This document shows positions 1 through 9,312 of a DNA stretch of 64,000 nucleotides, piece after piece. The notes under the pieces were generated by a model, which searched no databases, was not told where the DNA came from, and saw only the letters and a program-made list of their open reading frames with translations. Each line of letters opens with the position of its first letter. The stretch's first letter is position 1. Origin of the DNA: Paucibacter sp. TC2R-5 (GTDB lineage Bacteria; Pseudomonadota; Gammaproteobacteria; Burkholderiales; Burkholderiaceae_C); contig NZ_JAJIRQ010000001.1 in NCBI RefSeq assembly GCF_025717605.1, positions 647,716-711,715 of the forward strand, in the 5' to 3' direction. The position numbers were made by a program, and so were the translations under genes.

Positions 1-1797
1 GATCAGCAGCGAGGAATGGAACCAGCCGCGATGCTGGTCATGGCCTTCCAAGTAGAGATCGGCCTCGGGGCCCTTGTCGTGCGCGGCACCCAGATGGCTG
101 CCCTTCAAGACATGCTGGAAGGTCGAGCCGGAGTCGAACCAGACGTCCAGGATGTCGCTGCCCTTGCTGTACTCGGCGGCTTCGGCACCCAGCCACTCGG
201 CCGGGTCCAGCTTGGCCCAGGCCTCGACGCCACCGGCCTCGACGATGACGGCCGCACGCTCGATGAACTCCAGCGTGTTCGGGTGCGCCAGGCCGCTGTC
301 CTTGTGCAAAAAGATCGGCAGTGGCACGCCCCAGGAACGCTGGCGCGAGATGCACCAGTCAGGCCGGCCGGCGATCATGTCGCGTAGCCGGGCACGGCCG
401 TTTTCGGGGTAGAAACTAGTCGCGTCAATCGCTTCCAGCGCGGTTTGGCGCAGCGATTTTTCGGGGTGCTCGGTCGCGAACAGACCCTCGCCCTCGTCCA
501 TGCGCACAAACCACTGCGCCGCCGCGCGGTAGATCACCGGCGTCTTGTGGCGCCAGCAATGCGGGTAGCTGTGGGTGATCTTGACGTGCGAGAGCAGGCG
601 GCCGGCGTCTTCCAGCGCTTGGGCGATGACCGGGTTGGCCTTCCAGATGTGCATGCCGCCGAAAAGCGGCAGCTCGGCCTCGTAAGCACCATTTCCCTGC
701 ACCGGGTTGATGATGTCCTTGAAGGCCATGCCGTGCGCCACGCAGGACTGGAAGTCATCCAGGCCGTAGGCGGGCGCCGAGTGGACGACGCCGGTGCCGT
801 CATCGGCGGTGGCGTAATCGGCCAAATAGACGGGGCTCAGGCGGTCATAACCTGCATCCACATGGGCTAGCGGGTGCTTGAAATTCAGACCGGCCAGATT
901 CTTGCCGACCGTGGTCGCCAGCACGCTGCCCTCGAGTTGCCAGCGGCTCAGGCACTTCTCGACCAGCGCCTCGGCGATCATGAAGATACCGCGCGGCGTG
1001 TCGACCAGCGCGTAGATCAGATCCGGGTTCAGATTCAGCGCCTGATTGGCAGGGATGGTCCAGGGCGTGGTGGTCCAGATGACGGTGAAGGCTTCCTTGT
1101 CCAGCTTGCTCAAGCCGAACGCTGCGGCCAACTTGGCCGGCTCGGCGCTCAGGAAGGCGACGTCCACAGCCGGGCTTTGCTTGTCTTGGTACTCGATCTC
1201 GAACTCGGCCAAGGAGGATCCGCAGTCAAAACACCAGTAAACCGGTTTCAAACCACGATACACAAAGCCGCGTTCGAACAAGCGTTTGAGCACGCGGATC
1301 TCGCCGGCTTCGTTCTTGAAATCCATGGTGCGATAGGGCTTGGCCCAGTCGCCCAACACGCCCAGGCGCTTGAAGTCCTGGCGCTGCGCGTCGATCTGCT
1401 CGCCGGCATAGGCGCGGCTCTTGGCCTGCACCTCGTCGCGCTGCAGACCGCGACCGAAGGTCTTTTCGATCTGGTTTTCGATCGGCAGGCCGTGGCAGTC
1501 CCAGCCGGGGATGTAGGCGGCGTCATAGCCTTCCAGCTGACGCGCCTTGACGATCATGTCCTTCAGGATTTTATTGGCGGCGTGGCCGATATGGATCTGG
1601 CCGTTGGCGTAGGGCGGCCCATCATGCAAGACGAATTTGGGTGCACCGGCGCGGGCTTCGCGCAAGCGCTGGTAAGTGCCTTGCTCTTCCCAGGCCTTGA
1701 CCCAGCCCGGCTCGCGCTTGGGCAGATCGCCCCGCATCGGGAAAGGGGTGTCCGGCAGGTTCAGCGTGGCGCGGTAGTCTTTTTTGTCGGTGGTCAT
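1..1797 (-). CDS. ileS: Isoleucine--tRNA ligase, N-terminal part (runs off the left edge)
   Basis: Charges tRNA-Ile with isoleucine in the cytoplasm. Only the first 599 residues are inside the window; the reading frame is open to base 1, so the KMSKS loop and zinc-binding C-terminus lie outside. Visible are the class I HIGH signature ([11 protein letters not shown], His at about residue 69), the CP1 editing-domain motif WTTTPWTIP and, close to the edge, the core motif [13 protein letters not shown]. The ATG at 1797 gives the usual N-terminus and leaves 143 bases to ribF upstream. ribF followed by ileS on one strand is a classic proteobacterial order, usually continued by lspA, which would lie beyond the edge. 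Identification is by clear family resemblance. Confidence 0.97.
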   Translation of the reverse strand, partial: MTTDKKDYRATLNLPDTPFPMRGDLPKREPGWVKAWEEQGTYQRLREARAGAPKFVLHDGPPYANGQIHIGHAANKILKDMIVKARQLEGYDAAYIPGWDCHGLPIENQIEKTFGRGLQRDEVQAKSRAYAGEQIDAQRQDFKRLGVLGDWAKPYRTMDFKNEAGEIRVLKRLFERGFVYRGLKPVYWCFDCGSSLAEFEIEYQDKQSPAVDVAFLSAEPAKLAAAFGLSKLDKEAFTVIWTTTPWTIPANQALNLNPDLIYALVDTPRGIFMIAEALVEKCLSRWQLEGSVLATTVGKNLAGLNFKHPLAHVDAGYDRLSPVYLADYATADDGTGVVHSAPAYGLDDFQSCVAHGMAFKDIINPVQGNGAYEAELPLFGGMHIWKANPVIAQALEDAGRLLSHVKITHSYPHCWRHKTPVIYRAAAQWFVRMDEGEGLFATEHPEKSLRQTALEAIDATSFYPENGRARLRDMIAGRPDWCISRQRSWGVPLPIFLHKDSGLAHPNTLEFIERAAVIVEAGGVEAWAKLDPAEWLGAEAAEYSKGSDILDVWFDSGSTFQHVLKGSHLGAAHDKGPEADLYLEGHDQHRGWFHSSLLI

Positions 1798-1940
1798 GAT
1801 GGCAGAACTCAAACTTTTTGGCTGACTTCACGCTTGATGCATGAAACCGCAGCTAGGGAGGAAGGGCGCATGTGCGAGACAGCGTTTGGTGCGAATCTAG
1901 AGGCGAGCGGCGCGAGATTCAAAAGGCCGCAGCAGCAGCG

Positions 1941-2963
1941 TCAAATTCGGTCGCGGGTGGTCTGGCGCAGCGTCAAAGCATGGGTGGCCAAAAAGGCGCG
2001 GGCGTCCGACACATCCTGCTGGATGGCGGCCGTCAAGGCGGGCAGCCCGTCGTAGCGGGCCTCGTCGCGAAGTTTATGCAGTAGTTCCACACGCACGAGT
2101 TTACCGTAGGCCCCGTTGGCGCCTAGCTGAGCCGGCCAGTCCAGGCAATGCACTTCCAACAGCACGCGGCCGGCGTCTTCAATGGTGGGGCGCACGCCAA
2201 GCGAAGCGACCCCGTCCAGGGCACGCTCGGCCAAGCCCTGCACGCGCACCGCAAAGATACCCTGGGCGGCGGGCTTGTCATGGGTAAAGCGCAGATTCAG
2301 CGTGCGAAAACCGTCGGCCGCGCCCTTGGCTGATTCCCCCAGGCTGCGGCCCAGTTTTTTGCCGTGCACCACATGGCCGGAGATCGAGTAAGGGCGACCC
2401 AAGAGTCGGGCTGCCGCCGGCATATCGCCGCAGCTGAGCGCCTCTCGTACGGCCGAGCTGCTGACGCGCAGACCGTGCACCTCATAACTCATCATTCGCG
2501 CGACATCAAAGCCTTTGGCGCGGCCCGCCGCATCCAAGGTCGCATAGTCGCCTTGGCGCTTGGCGCCGAAGCGGAAATCGTCGCCGACCAGGATGTACTT
2601 GGCGCCTAGCCCTTGCAGCAACACCTGTTGAATGAAGTCTTGTGCGCTCAAGCTGGCCAGGCGTTCGTCAAAGCGCAACACCACCACTTGGTCAATGCCG
2701 CAGCGCTCCAACTCGCTGAGCTTGTCGCGCAAGGAGGCGATTCGCGCTGGCGCCAGATGAGGTTGGCCCAGCTTGGCGGCAAAGAAGTCGCGCGGATGCG
2801 GCTCGAAGCTCATCACGCATGAGGGCAGGCCGCGGTGCTGCGCCTCCGATTTGAGCAGGGCCAACATGGCTTGATGCCCGCGGTGGACGCCGTCGAAATT
2901 GCCTATGGTCAGCGCGCAAGCGGGCGCGATGCCGGGGTGGTTGAAGCCGCGATAAACATGCAT
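1941..2963 (-). CDS. ribF: Bifunctional riboflavin kinase / FAD synthetase
   Basis: Converts riboflavin to FMN and then FMN to FAD in the cytoplasm. The 340-residue length fits the family. The N-terminal nucleotidyltransferase domain shows TIGNFDGVHRGHQ (about residues 20-32) and later SSSAVREAL; the C-terminal kinase domain shows the PYSISGHVVHGKKLGR entry and GVASLGVRPTIED. The ATG at 2963 starts MHVYRGFNHPG, the usual short lead into the synthetase fold. It is followed on the same strand by ileS, with which it is probably co-transcribed. The 112 bases upstream separate it from the S41 peptidase gene and may carry its promoter, but I see no clear consensus there. Confidence 0.96.
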   Translation of the reverse strand: MHVYRGFNHPGIAPACALTIGNFDGVHRGHQAMLALLKSEAQHRGLPSCVMSFEPHPRDFFAAKLGQPHLAPARIASLRDKLSELERCGIDQVVVLRFDERLASLSAQDFIQQVLLQGLGAKYILVGDDFRFGAKRQGDYATLDAAGRAKGFDVARMMSYEVHGLRVSSSAVREALSCGDMPAAARLLGRPYSISGHVVHGKKLGRSLGESAKGAADGFRTLNLRFTHDKPAAQGIFAVRVQGLAERALDGVASLGVRPTIEDAGRVLLEVHCLDWPAQLGANGAYGKLVRVELLHKLRDEARYDGLPALTAAIQQDVSDARAFLATHALTLRQTTRDRI

Positions 2964-3075
2964 GGCGCGGATTATCCGTCGGGCGAATAGACCGGAAGCG
3001 AAGTACTGGGCTGAGTGTGGCCGCGCTCAGGCCTCAAGCGCTTTGCAGCCAAACCGCGAATCGATTTTGCAGCGT

Positions 3076-4143
3076 TCACTTGCAGCTTTTGTCGAGCCAA
3101 GCCGCAGCTGCTTGCTCGGCGCTCTTTTGAGCGGCTGCGGCTTCGATCAGCTCATCCGGTTGAATCGGACCTGGGTGCGGCTTGCCGCTTCGGTCCAGGG
3201 TCATCGAGGTTGCTAAATTGAGTATGCCGCCATGCCTGAGTGGGAAGGGCTGGTTGGCGCTGGTGACGCCGGCCGTAGGCAGACCGAAGAAGCGGGTATT
3301 GGCGCGGCCTTTGAAGGCCAGCGCCACCATTTCCCCCGAACTGCCGGTTTGCGGCCCGGTCAATACAGCGATATGAATCGGCAAGACAGGTGCCGAAGGG
3401 GCACTCTCAAGCGCTGCGGTGATTCTTTCGCCTTCCACCCAGATCTCGCCGCCTCGGCGGGAGACTGCGCTTGAAGCGCCTTCTCTCGACTTGAAGCTCA
3501 GCATCAAGCCTTCAGGCAGCAGGGGCAGCAGACCGCTCAGCATCGGGTACATATTGCCGCCTGAATTCGTTCTGAGGTCCATCAACAAGCCACAGTTGTT
3601 GCGGCCCACGCTTTCATTCAGCAATGCCCTCAAATATTGGGCAGCGGCCAGCTCTGTTGCAGGGTCAAGGCTGCTGAAACCATGTGTCGCAATCATGGCG
3701 TAGCGCTGAACGGTCACTGCATCAGCAATCGACGCCGGTGTGCCCGGGGCGGCAGTTGCAGGCGCAAGCAAGGCCTGTACTTCTGCTCGCGACAGATAGG
3801 AGGAGTGGCCGTCCTCAAGCTTTGACACCAGGTAGCGCAAGGCTGTATCCAGGTCGCCTTCACGCTCTCCGCCATTGTTGTGTGCGATCTGATTGGCCAT
3901 GCTTTGAATTTCCGGCCAATCCGAGCGCTCACCTTGGAGTGCCTTGGCTCGCATCAGCGTGATGGCCTCGGCGATGATCTCCGTCGGCTTTTCGATCACC
4001 GCACTCGCGCCGTCACCTCGGTATTGGCGGACTAGCAGCAGCACGCAGCCGATGATGAATGCGCTGATCAGCGAAACGCTGAGCAGCAGCCACAGGGTGT
4101 GACCAGACTTTTGTTTTGCAGGGTTGTCGGCTTCGCCGGCCAT
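3076..4143 (-). CDS. Membrane-anchored S41-family (tail-specific-like) peptidase
   Basis: 355 residues. One N-terminal transmembrane segment (about residues 15-37, LWLLLSVSLISAFIIGCVLL) would anchor the rest in the periplasm. The C-terminal half carries an S41 catalytic core: DLRTNSGGNMYPM, then GPQTGSSGEMVALAFKGR with the likely nucleophile Ser, then PTAGVTSA. There is no PDZ domain, and the region before the core contains ALRYLVSKLEDGHSSYL, typical of the family's N-terminal cap. The ATG at 4143 is preferred because it starts just after the upstream kinase stop (26-base gap) and directly before the hydrophobic segment. Substrate unknown; co-transcription with a hybrid kinase suggests a signalling role (inference). 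Confidence 0.82.
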   Translation of the reverse strand: MAGEADNPAKQKSGHTLWLLLSVSLISAFIIGCVLLLVRQYRGDGASAVIEKPTEIIAEAITLMRAKALQGERSDWPEIQSMANQIAHNNGGEREGDLDTALRYLVSKLEDGHSSYLSRAEVQALLAPATAAPGTPASIADAVTVQRYAMIATHGFSSLDPATELAAAQYLRALLNESVGRNNCGLLMDLRTNSGGNMYPMLSGLLPLLPEGLMLSFKSREGASSAVSRRGGEIWVEGERITAALESAPSAPVLPIHIAVLTGPQTGSSGEMVALAFKGRANTRFFGLPTAGVTSANQPFPLRHGGILNLATSMTLDRSGKPHPGPIQPDELIEAAAAQKSAEQAAAAWLDKSCK

Positions 4144-4169
4144 GCGCAATGGGGTCGGTTTCGGTCGAT

Positions 4170-6077
4170 TCAGACCAGCTCCGCCACCTGAATATGCCGC
4201 TGCACGACGGCGACCAAGTCGTCCATTTCGAAGGGCTTGACCAGATAGTCGTCCATGCCGGCAGAGATGCAACGATCGCGGTCGCCGTTCACGGCACTCG
4301 CCGTCAAGGCGACGATGGGTACATGGCCGAGCGACAGCTGGCATTCATGGGCGCGCCAGCGACGTGTGGCCTCGAAGCCGTCCATCTTGGGCATTTGGCA
4401 GTCCATCAGGACGAGGTCGTAGGCGGCGGCTTCGAGTCGCTCCAAGGCTTGCAGGCCGTCTTCGGCTTGCTCGACCTGCAGGCCACAGCTCTCTAACATG
4501 GCGGTGGCGACCAGCACATTGACCATGCTGTCGTCGACCAGCAGCACGCGGCCGGACAGCTTGGGCGCGGGGTGCACGACACCGCGCGCGCTGTTCAGCG
4601 GCGGGATTTCGCTCACGCAGGCTTGCAGCGGCAGCGTGAATTCAAACAAGGAGCCTTGGCCAGGTACCGAGCTGCAACGCAAGTCGCCACCCATGGCACG
4701 CGCCAACTCGCGTGAAATCGTCAGCCCCAGGCCGGTGCCGTCTTGGCGGCGCGGCTTGCGCGCTTGGCCCAGGGCAGCCTCGGCCTGTTCGGCCTGCTCG
4801 AAGGGCGCAAATACACGCTCCATTTGGTCGGCGGCAATGCCTTCGCCGGTGTCGCGCACGGCAAAGCGCAGCAAGGTGCCTGCGCGCATGTCCAAGGTCG
4901 TGCCGACCTCGATCGAAACGCTGCCACGGTCGGTGAACTTGATCGCATTGCCGATCAAGTTGTGCAGCACCTGCTTGATGCGCGAGGCGTCACCCAATGC
5001 GAAATGGGGCAGGGTAGGGCTCAGGTGGAGCTTGAAGTCCAGGCCCTTGTCGCGCGCGGTTTCGCCCAGCAGGCGACAAACATCGTCGACCGTCTCGCGC
5101 ACATTGACCGGGCCTGCGTCCACGGCGAGCTTGCCGGACTCGATGCGGGCGAGGTCCAGGATGTCATTCACCAACGCCAAGAGGTGATGGCCCGAGCGGC
5201 GCATGATGTCGACCTGCTCGCGTTGCTGCGGATCCAGGCCCGAGCGTTCCAGCAACTGCGTCATGCCCAGAATGCCGTTCAGCGGGGTGCGAATTTCGTG
5301 GCTCATATTGGCCACGAAGCGGCTTTTGCTGGTGCTGGACTGCTCGGCCGATTGCAGTGCCTCTTTGCGCTCTTGCGCCAGTCGGTCGGTGAGCAAGCGC
5401 ATGCGCAGCAACTCGGTGCTGCGTTTGTCGGCGCGGCGGGATTCATTCAAACCGATGGCGATGAAGGCCATTAAGCCCAGCGCCGTGAAGGCGCCTAACT
5501 GGCTGCCCAGGCTCAGGTGATGCGCGATAAGCGGGGCCAAGGCGAGGCTGCTGAAGACGAGATTGGCGCGCCAGCGGCCTCCTAAATTGAGCAAGGCAAT
5601 GCCGGCCATGGCCACCAGCGAGGCCAGAATGACGCCCTCCAGTTCAGGCGCTGCTTCGGCGTGAAAGAACCAACCGGCCAGGCCCCAGCTGAGGGAGTCC
5701 AAGGCCAGGGTGGCCGTGAAGCGGCGTCGCCACGGCGCCAGCTCGGCGGAGCTTGGAGTGCTAGGGCAACTTTGCCAATAACGCCGAAAGCGCAGGACAT
5801 CCGCGCAGCGCAGGCCGCTGAGCAGCAGCCTCAGACCGAACCAAGCCAGCAAGACCGCATGCGGCAGGTAAGGCCAAAAAAGCAGCACCGGCATCAAGCT
5901 GAACGCCAGCCCCATCAAGGTGGGGGTGGTGATGCGTTCGCTCAGCGAGGCGAAGCGCTCCGACAAGACCTGTTCGGAAATGTCCGGGCGCGTCAACTCA
6001 ACAGGCCTCACAGGGCTTGGCGATGGCAGGTGGGGCGCCTTGGCGCTCACCTGTCCCAGCGCAGATGCTGCAGTCAT
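4170..6077 (-). CDS. Membrane hybrid histidine kinase with C-terminal receiver domain
   Basis: 635 residues. Residues about 45-215 form a run of hydrophobic helices without an obvious periplasmic domain, so sensing is probably within the membrane or cytoplasm. A HisKA domain follows with FVANMSHEIRTPLNG (His260), then an HATPase domain with NLIGNAIKFTD, DTGEGI and GTGLGLTIS. The receiver domain has LLVDDSMVN, phosphoacceptor Asp559 in LMDCQMPKMDG, and the conserved Lys in YLVKPF. There is no Hpt domain and no output domain, so phosphate must pass to another protein. Its stop lies 26 bases before the S41 peptidase start, implying one transcript. Ligand and partner are unknown. Confidence 0.93.
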   Translation of the reverse strand: MTAASALGQVSAKAPHLPSPSPVRPVELTRPDISEQVLSERFASLSERITTPTLMGLAFSLMPVLLFWPYLPHAVLLAWFGLRLLLSGLRCADVLRFRRYWQSCPSTPSSAELAPWRRRFTATLALDSLSWGLAGWFFHAEAAPELEGVILASLVAMAGIALLNLGGRWRANLVFSSLALAPLIAHHLSLGSQLGAFTALGLMAFIAIGLNESRRADKRSTELLRMRLLTDRLAQERKEALQSAEQSSTSKSRFVANMSHEIRTPLNGILGMTQLLERSGLDPQQREQVDIMRRSGHHLLALVNDILDLARIESGKLAVDAGPVNVRETVDDVCRLLGETARDKGLDFKLHLSPTLPHFALGDASRIKQVLHNLIGNAIKFTDRGSVSIEVGTTLDMRAGTLLRFAVRDTGEGIAADQMERVFAPFEQAEQAEAALGQARKPRRQDGTGLGLTISRELARAMGGDLRCSSVPGQGSLFEFTLPLQACVSEIPPLNSARGVVHPAPKLSGRVLLVDDSMVNVLVATAMLESCGLQVEQAEDGLQALERLEAAAYDLVLMDCQMPKMDGFEATRRWRAHECQLSLGHVPIVALTASAVNGDRDRCISAGMDDYLVKPFEMDDLVAVVQRHIQVAELV

Positions 6078-6279
6078 AAATCTGTTTCCCTCGACAACTC
6101 GGCTGCACTTTTGTGGCAGCTCTTTGACATTGGTATTTATACCGCCGTTCTAAGTCCGAGGTTCTACAGACACTTTGTTACAAGTTGAACCGGGTCTACC
6201 CTGAAGCCTTAGCTAGGTGTTGCACCCAGGCCGCATTTTTAGGGCAAACACCGATCGGCTATGCCGTGTCATCAACTTG

Positions 6280-7044
6280 TTATGTTGGCGTGATCAGGCT
6301 GGGGCTGCTGATCCACATCCACTCACCCGGCTTCAAGTCGGGCGGCAGCGTGAGGGCGCCGAACTGTGGGCGATGCAGGCTTTCAACTCGGTTGCCGACG
6401 GCTGCCACCATGCGCTTGACCTGGTGGTACTTGCCTTCGATCAGGGTCAAACGCAGGCCGTGCGTGCCAAAGGCCTCGGCCCCCTCGGCGCGCACTTGCT
6501 CGGGTTTGTAGGGCACGGTGCGCACGGGTTTACCACCTGGGGTTCCTGGTGGCTTGCTGGACTCAGGCTCGCGCAACTCCACGCCGGCGAGCAACTGTGC
6601 CACCATTTCAGGCGTTACGGGGTGCTTGCACTGCGCCTCGTAAACCTTGGGAACATGGTGCTTGGGGCTGGTCAGCTTGTGGATCAGCGCGCCGTCGTCG
6701 GTGAGCAGCAGCAGGCCGGTGGTGTCTTCGTCGAGGCGGCCAATGGGCTGCGCATCGCGTTCCCGCAAAGGCGCGGGCAGCAAATTCATCACGCTTGGGT
6801 GGTGCTTGGGTTTGCGCGAGCATTCATAGCCGCTGGGCTTGTTCAGCAGCACCAAGGCTTTGGCGTAATAGGGCCAGGTCTTGCCCGAGACCTCGAACTC
6901 CAGGCCTTCGGTTTCGAACTCTTCCCAGGGGTCGGCAATGACATGACCGCCGACGCTGACCTCGCCGTTGAACAGCAGTCCGGAGCACAGGCGGCGGCTG
7001 CCGAAGCCTTGGGAAAACAGGATTTGGGCGATATGCATCTTCAT
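6280..7044 (-). CDS. rsuA: 16S rRNA pseudouridine synthase, RsuA family
   Basis: Isomerises a uridine in small-subunit rRNA (U516 in E. coli RsuA). An N-terminal S4-like RNA-binding part (ILFSQGFGSRRLCSGLLFNG) precedes the catalytic domain with VLLNKPSGYECS and the catalytic-Asp motif GRLDEDTTGLLLLTDDG, and a C-terminal EGKYHQVKRMVAAVGNRV. The ATG at 7044 is chosen because a GAGGGA sequence lies about ten bases upstream; the frame also allows ATG at 7038 and TTG at 7062. Alone between a divergent amidohydrolase gene and the kinase. Assignment to RsuA rather than RluE/RluF-type subfamilies is likely but not certain. Confidence 0.87.
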   Translation of the reverse strand: MKMHIAQILFSQGFGSRRLCSGLLFNGEVSVGGHVIADPWEEFETEGLEFEVSGKTWPYYAKALVLLNKPSGYECSRKPKHHPSVMNLLPAPLRERDAQPIGRLDEDTTGLLLLTDDGALIHKLTSPKHHVPKVYEAQCKHPVTPEMVAQLLAGVELREPESSKPPGTPGGKPVRTVPYKPEQVRAEGAEAFGTHGLRLTLIEGKYHQVKRMVAAVGNRVESLHRPQFGALTLPPDLKPGEWMWISSPSLITPT

Positions 7045-7163
7045 GTGGGCATTGTCCCTCAAGGCCGGGCTCGGTATTCAAGCCACTGGCGCAGGACTTG
7101 CTCTGCAAGAATGCGCCCCAGGCTGGCAAGGTCTTGCGGTCATAAAAATGAAACGGACGCGAT

Positions 7164-8159
7164 ATGAATTCGATCTCCCGCCCTCAGGGCAAGCCCGTCT
7201 TGGCGATCCACGGCGGCGCCGGCACCTTGCTGCGCAGCAAGATGACGGCGGCGATGGAGAGCGAGTATCTGGCTGCGATGGAGCGCATCTTGCTGGCCGG
7301 TCAGGCCCAGCTGGCCGCCGGTGCTGCGGCTTTGGATGTGGTTGTGGAGGCGGTGCGGCAATTGGAGGAGTGCGAGCTTTTCAATGCGGGGCGTGGCGCC
7401 GTTTACACCGCGGATGGAACGCATGAGTTGGACGCCAGCGTGATGGACGGCAGCAATTTGCAGGCCGGCGCGGTGGCGGGCCTGCGCACAACCCGCAACC
7501 CGGTGCTGGCGGCGCGTGCGGTGATGCAGCACAGCGAGCACCTGATGTTTGTGGGCAGTGCGGGCGATGCGTTTGCAGCCCGTCATCAGCTGGAGCAGGT
7601 CGAGCCGACTTGGTTTGGCACTGAGCTGCGGCGAGCGCAACTCGGTGCTGCACAGGCTTCGCTCGGCGGCGCCCGACTGGACCATGATGTGGATGCGCCG
7701 AGTTCGGGGCCGATTGATGACAGGCGCAAGCTCGGCACCGTCGGCGCGGTGGCGCTGGATGCCGCCGGCCATCTGGCTGCCGCAACCTCGACCGGCGGTA
7801 TGACGAACAAACAGCCCGGGCGGGTCGGCGACTCGCCCATCATCGGCGCGGGCTGTTACGCCAATGACGCCACGGTGGCCGTGTCTTGCACCGGCACAGG
7901 CGAGGCCTTTATGCGGGCTTGTGCTGCATTTGATGTGTCGGCGCAGATGGCTTATCTGGGCCTGCCTGTGCAGCAGGCGGCCGACAATGTGGTCAAAACC
8001 AAGCTGCCGCGCCTGGGCGGCAGCGGCGGCTTGATCGCGGTGGCCGCGAACGGCGATGTCTGCTTCAGCTTCAACTCCGAAGGCATGTACCGGGGCTATG
8101 CCAAGCTAGGGGAGCAGCCGGTGCTGGCGATTTATGCCGACGATGGGCTGGCCCCCTGA
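7164..8159 (+). CDS. iaaA: Isoaspartyl peptidase / L-asparaginase (Ntn hydrolase)
   Basis: Hydrolyses beta-aspartyl dipeptides and asparagine. The 331-residue proenzyme cleaves itself before a Thr that becomes the nucleophile; here that is Thr192 in KLGTVGAVALD. Other family marks are the start LAIHGGAGT, NAGRGAVYTADGTHELDASVMDG and, after the cleavage point, STGGMTNKQPGRVGDSPIIGAG. Length and motif order match the plant-type asparaginase family. It stands alone, divergent from the rRNA modification gene and convergent with the acyl-CoA dehydrogenase pair, whose stop is 13 bases away on the other strand. Confidence 0.95.
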   Translation: MNSISRPQGKPVLAIHGGAGTLLRSKMTAAMESEYLAAMERILLAGQAQLAAGAAALDVVVEAVRQLEECELFNAGRGAVYTADGTHELDASVMDGSNLQAGAVAGLRTTRNPVLAARAVMQHSEHLMFVGSAGDAFAARHQLEQVEPTWFGTELRRAQLGAAQASLGGARLDHDVDAPSSGPIDDRRKLGTVGAVALDAAGHLAAATSTGGMTNKQPGRVGDSPIIGAGCYANDATVAVSCTGTGEAFMRACAAFDVSAQMAYLGLPVQQAADNVVKTKLPRLGGSGGLIAVAANGDVCFSFNSEGMYRGYAKLGEQPVLAIYADDGLAP

Positions 8160-8172
8160 AAAGACGGGCGGC

Positions 8173-9300
8173 TCAGGCAAACACCCCGGCCGCATCCGTC
8201 ATACGAGCGCTGACCTCACTGAGTTGATGCAGGCTGTCGCCGAACTGCATCTCCATCACGGTCAGACGCTTGAAGTAGTGGCTGGAGATGTATTCGTCGG
8301 TGACGCCGATGCCGCCGTGCAATTGAGTGCATTGCTGGCCCACAAAGCGCATCGACTGCCCCAGCTGCAGCTTGGCTTGTGCCAGCGCACGCCTTCGGGC
8401 AGCGGGCTCCTCGCCCAGCTTCAGGCTGGCAAAGTAGCTCATTGAGCGGGCCAACTCCAGCTGCATCTTGACGTCGGCGATGCGGTGGCGCAGCGCCTGG
8501 AAGCTGCTGATTGAGACCCCAAATTGCTTGCGCTGGTTCATGTAGTCGGCGGTGATGGCCAGCAGCTTCTCCATCGCTCCGACGCCTTCGGCGCAAAGCG
8601 CGGCTAGCCCCAAGTCGACGGCCAACTCCAGCACGGCCAGACCCTGCTCGGGGCCGACCAGCAGGGTGGCGTCAGCCTCGATGAGGCTTAGATCACCAGA
8701 ACGTGAACCGTCTTGCAGGCTGTAGCTGCGGGTGCTGACACCGGCTGCGTCGCGCTTGACCAGGTAGAGCGCAATGCCCTGGGCTTCTTTGACCTCGCCG
8801 TGTACGCGCGCCGGCACGATGAAGGCATCGGCCTCATCAACTGCCGCCACCAGGTTTTTGACACCGCTGAGCTTGCCGTCCACGGCGCGGGTGCTGACAT
8901 GGCTCAAACAATAACGTGCAGCTCGCTCTTGCTGGGCCAGCACGAGCAAGGCCTCGCCGGCGGCGATTCTGGGCAGCCAAGCGGCCTGCAGGGCCGGCGA
9001 TGCGGCTTGGAGCACCGCTGGCGCGATCAATGCCGCCTGCGCAAATGGCTCCATCACCAAGCCGCGCCCGAGCTCTTCCATCACCACCATGGCGTCCACA
9101 GCGCCAAGCCCGAGTCCTCCATGGGCTTCGGGCACCGCCAAGCCCATCAGCCCCAGGCTGCTCAAGCCGCTCCAGGCTGCGCGCGAGAAGCCGCCGGCCC
9201 GCACAATGGCTTGGCGCTGGGCAAAGTCGTAGTCTTTGCTGACCCAGCGGCTGACCGCGTCGCGCAGCGAGTCTTGGTCTTCGGTGAAGTCAAAATCCAT
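8173..9300 (-). CDS. Acyl-CoA dehydrogenase family protein (second of a pair)
   Basis: 375 residues, FAD-dependent acyl-CoA dehydrogenase fold. It starts MDFDFTEDQDSLRDAVSRW, includes the AVPEAHGGLGLGAVDAMVVMEELGRG segment in the N-terminal helical domain, MNQRKQFGVSISSFQALRHRIADVK in the C-terminal domain and the terminal LHGGIGVTDEY. It lies 12 bases after the upstream dehydrogenase gene on the same strand. In several bacteria such adjacent, unequal dehydrogenases assemble into hetero-oligomers (for example the PimC/PimD and steroid-degrading FadE pairs); that applies here only by inference. Substrate unknown. Confidence 0.9.
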   Translation of the reverse strand: MDFDFTEDQDSLRDAVSRWVSKDYDFAQRQAIVRAGGFSRAAWSGLSSLGLMGLAVPEAHGGLGLGAVDAMVVMEELGRGLVMEPFAQAALIAPAVLQAASPALQAAWLPRIAAGEALLVLAQQERAARYCLSHVSTRAVDGKLSGVKNLVAAVDEADAFIVPARVHGEVKEAQGIALYLVKRDAAGVSTRSYSLQDGSRSGDLSLIEADATLLVGPEQGLAVLELAVDLGLAALCAEGVGAMEKLLAITADYMNQRKQFGVSISSFQALRHRIADVKMQLELARSMSYFASLKLGEEPAARRRALAQAKLQLGQSMRFVGQQCTQLHGGIGVTDEYISSHYFKRLTVMEMQFGDSLHQLSEVSARMTDAAGVFA

Positions 9301-9312
9301 TTTTCGTCCCTC

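Noticed and set aside
874-2055. Long plus-strand open frame across ileS and ribF
   Set aside because: It is antisense to two clear housekeeping genes, and its translation has low-complexity, Gln/Leu/Ala-rich composition typical of GC-rich shadow frames.
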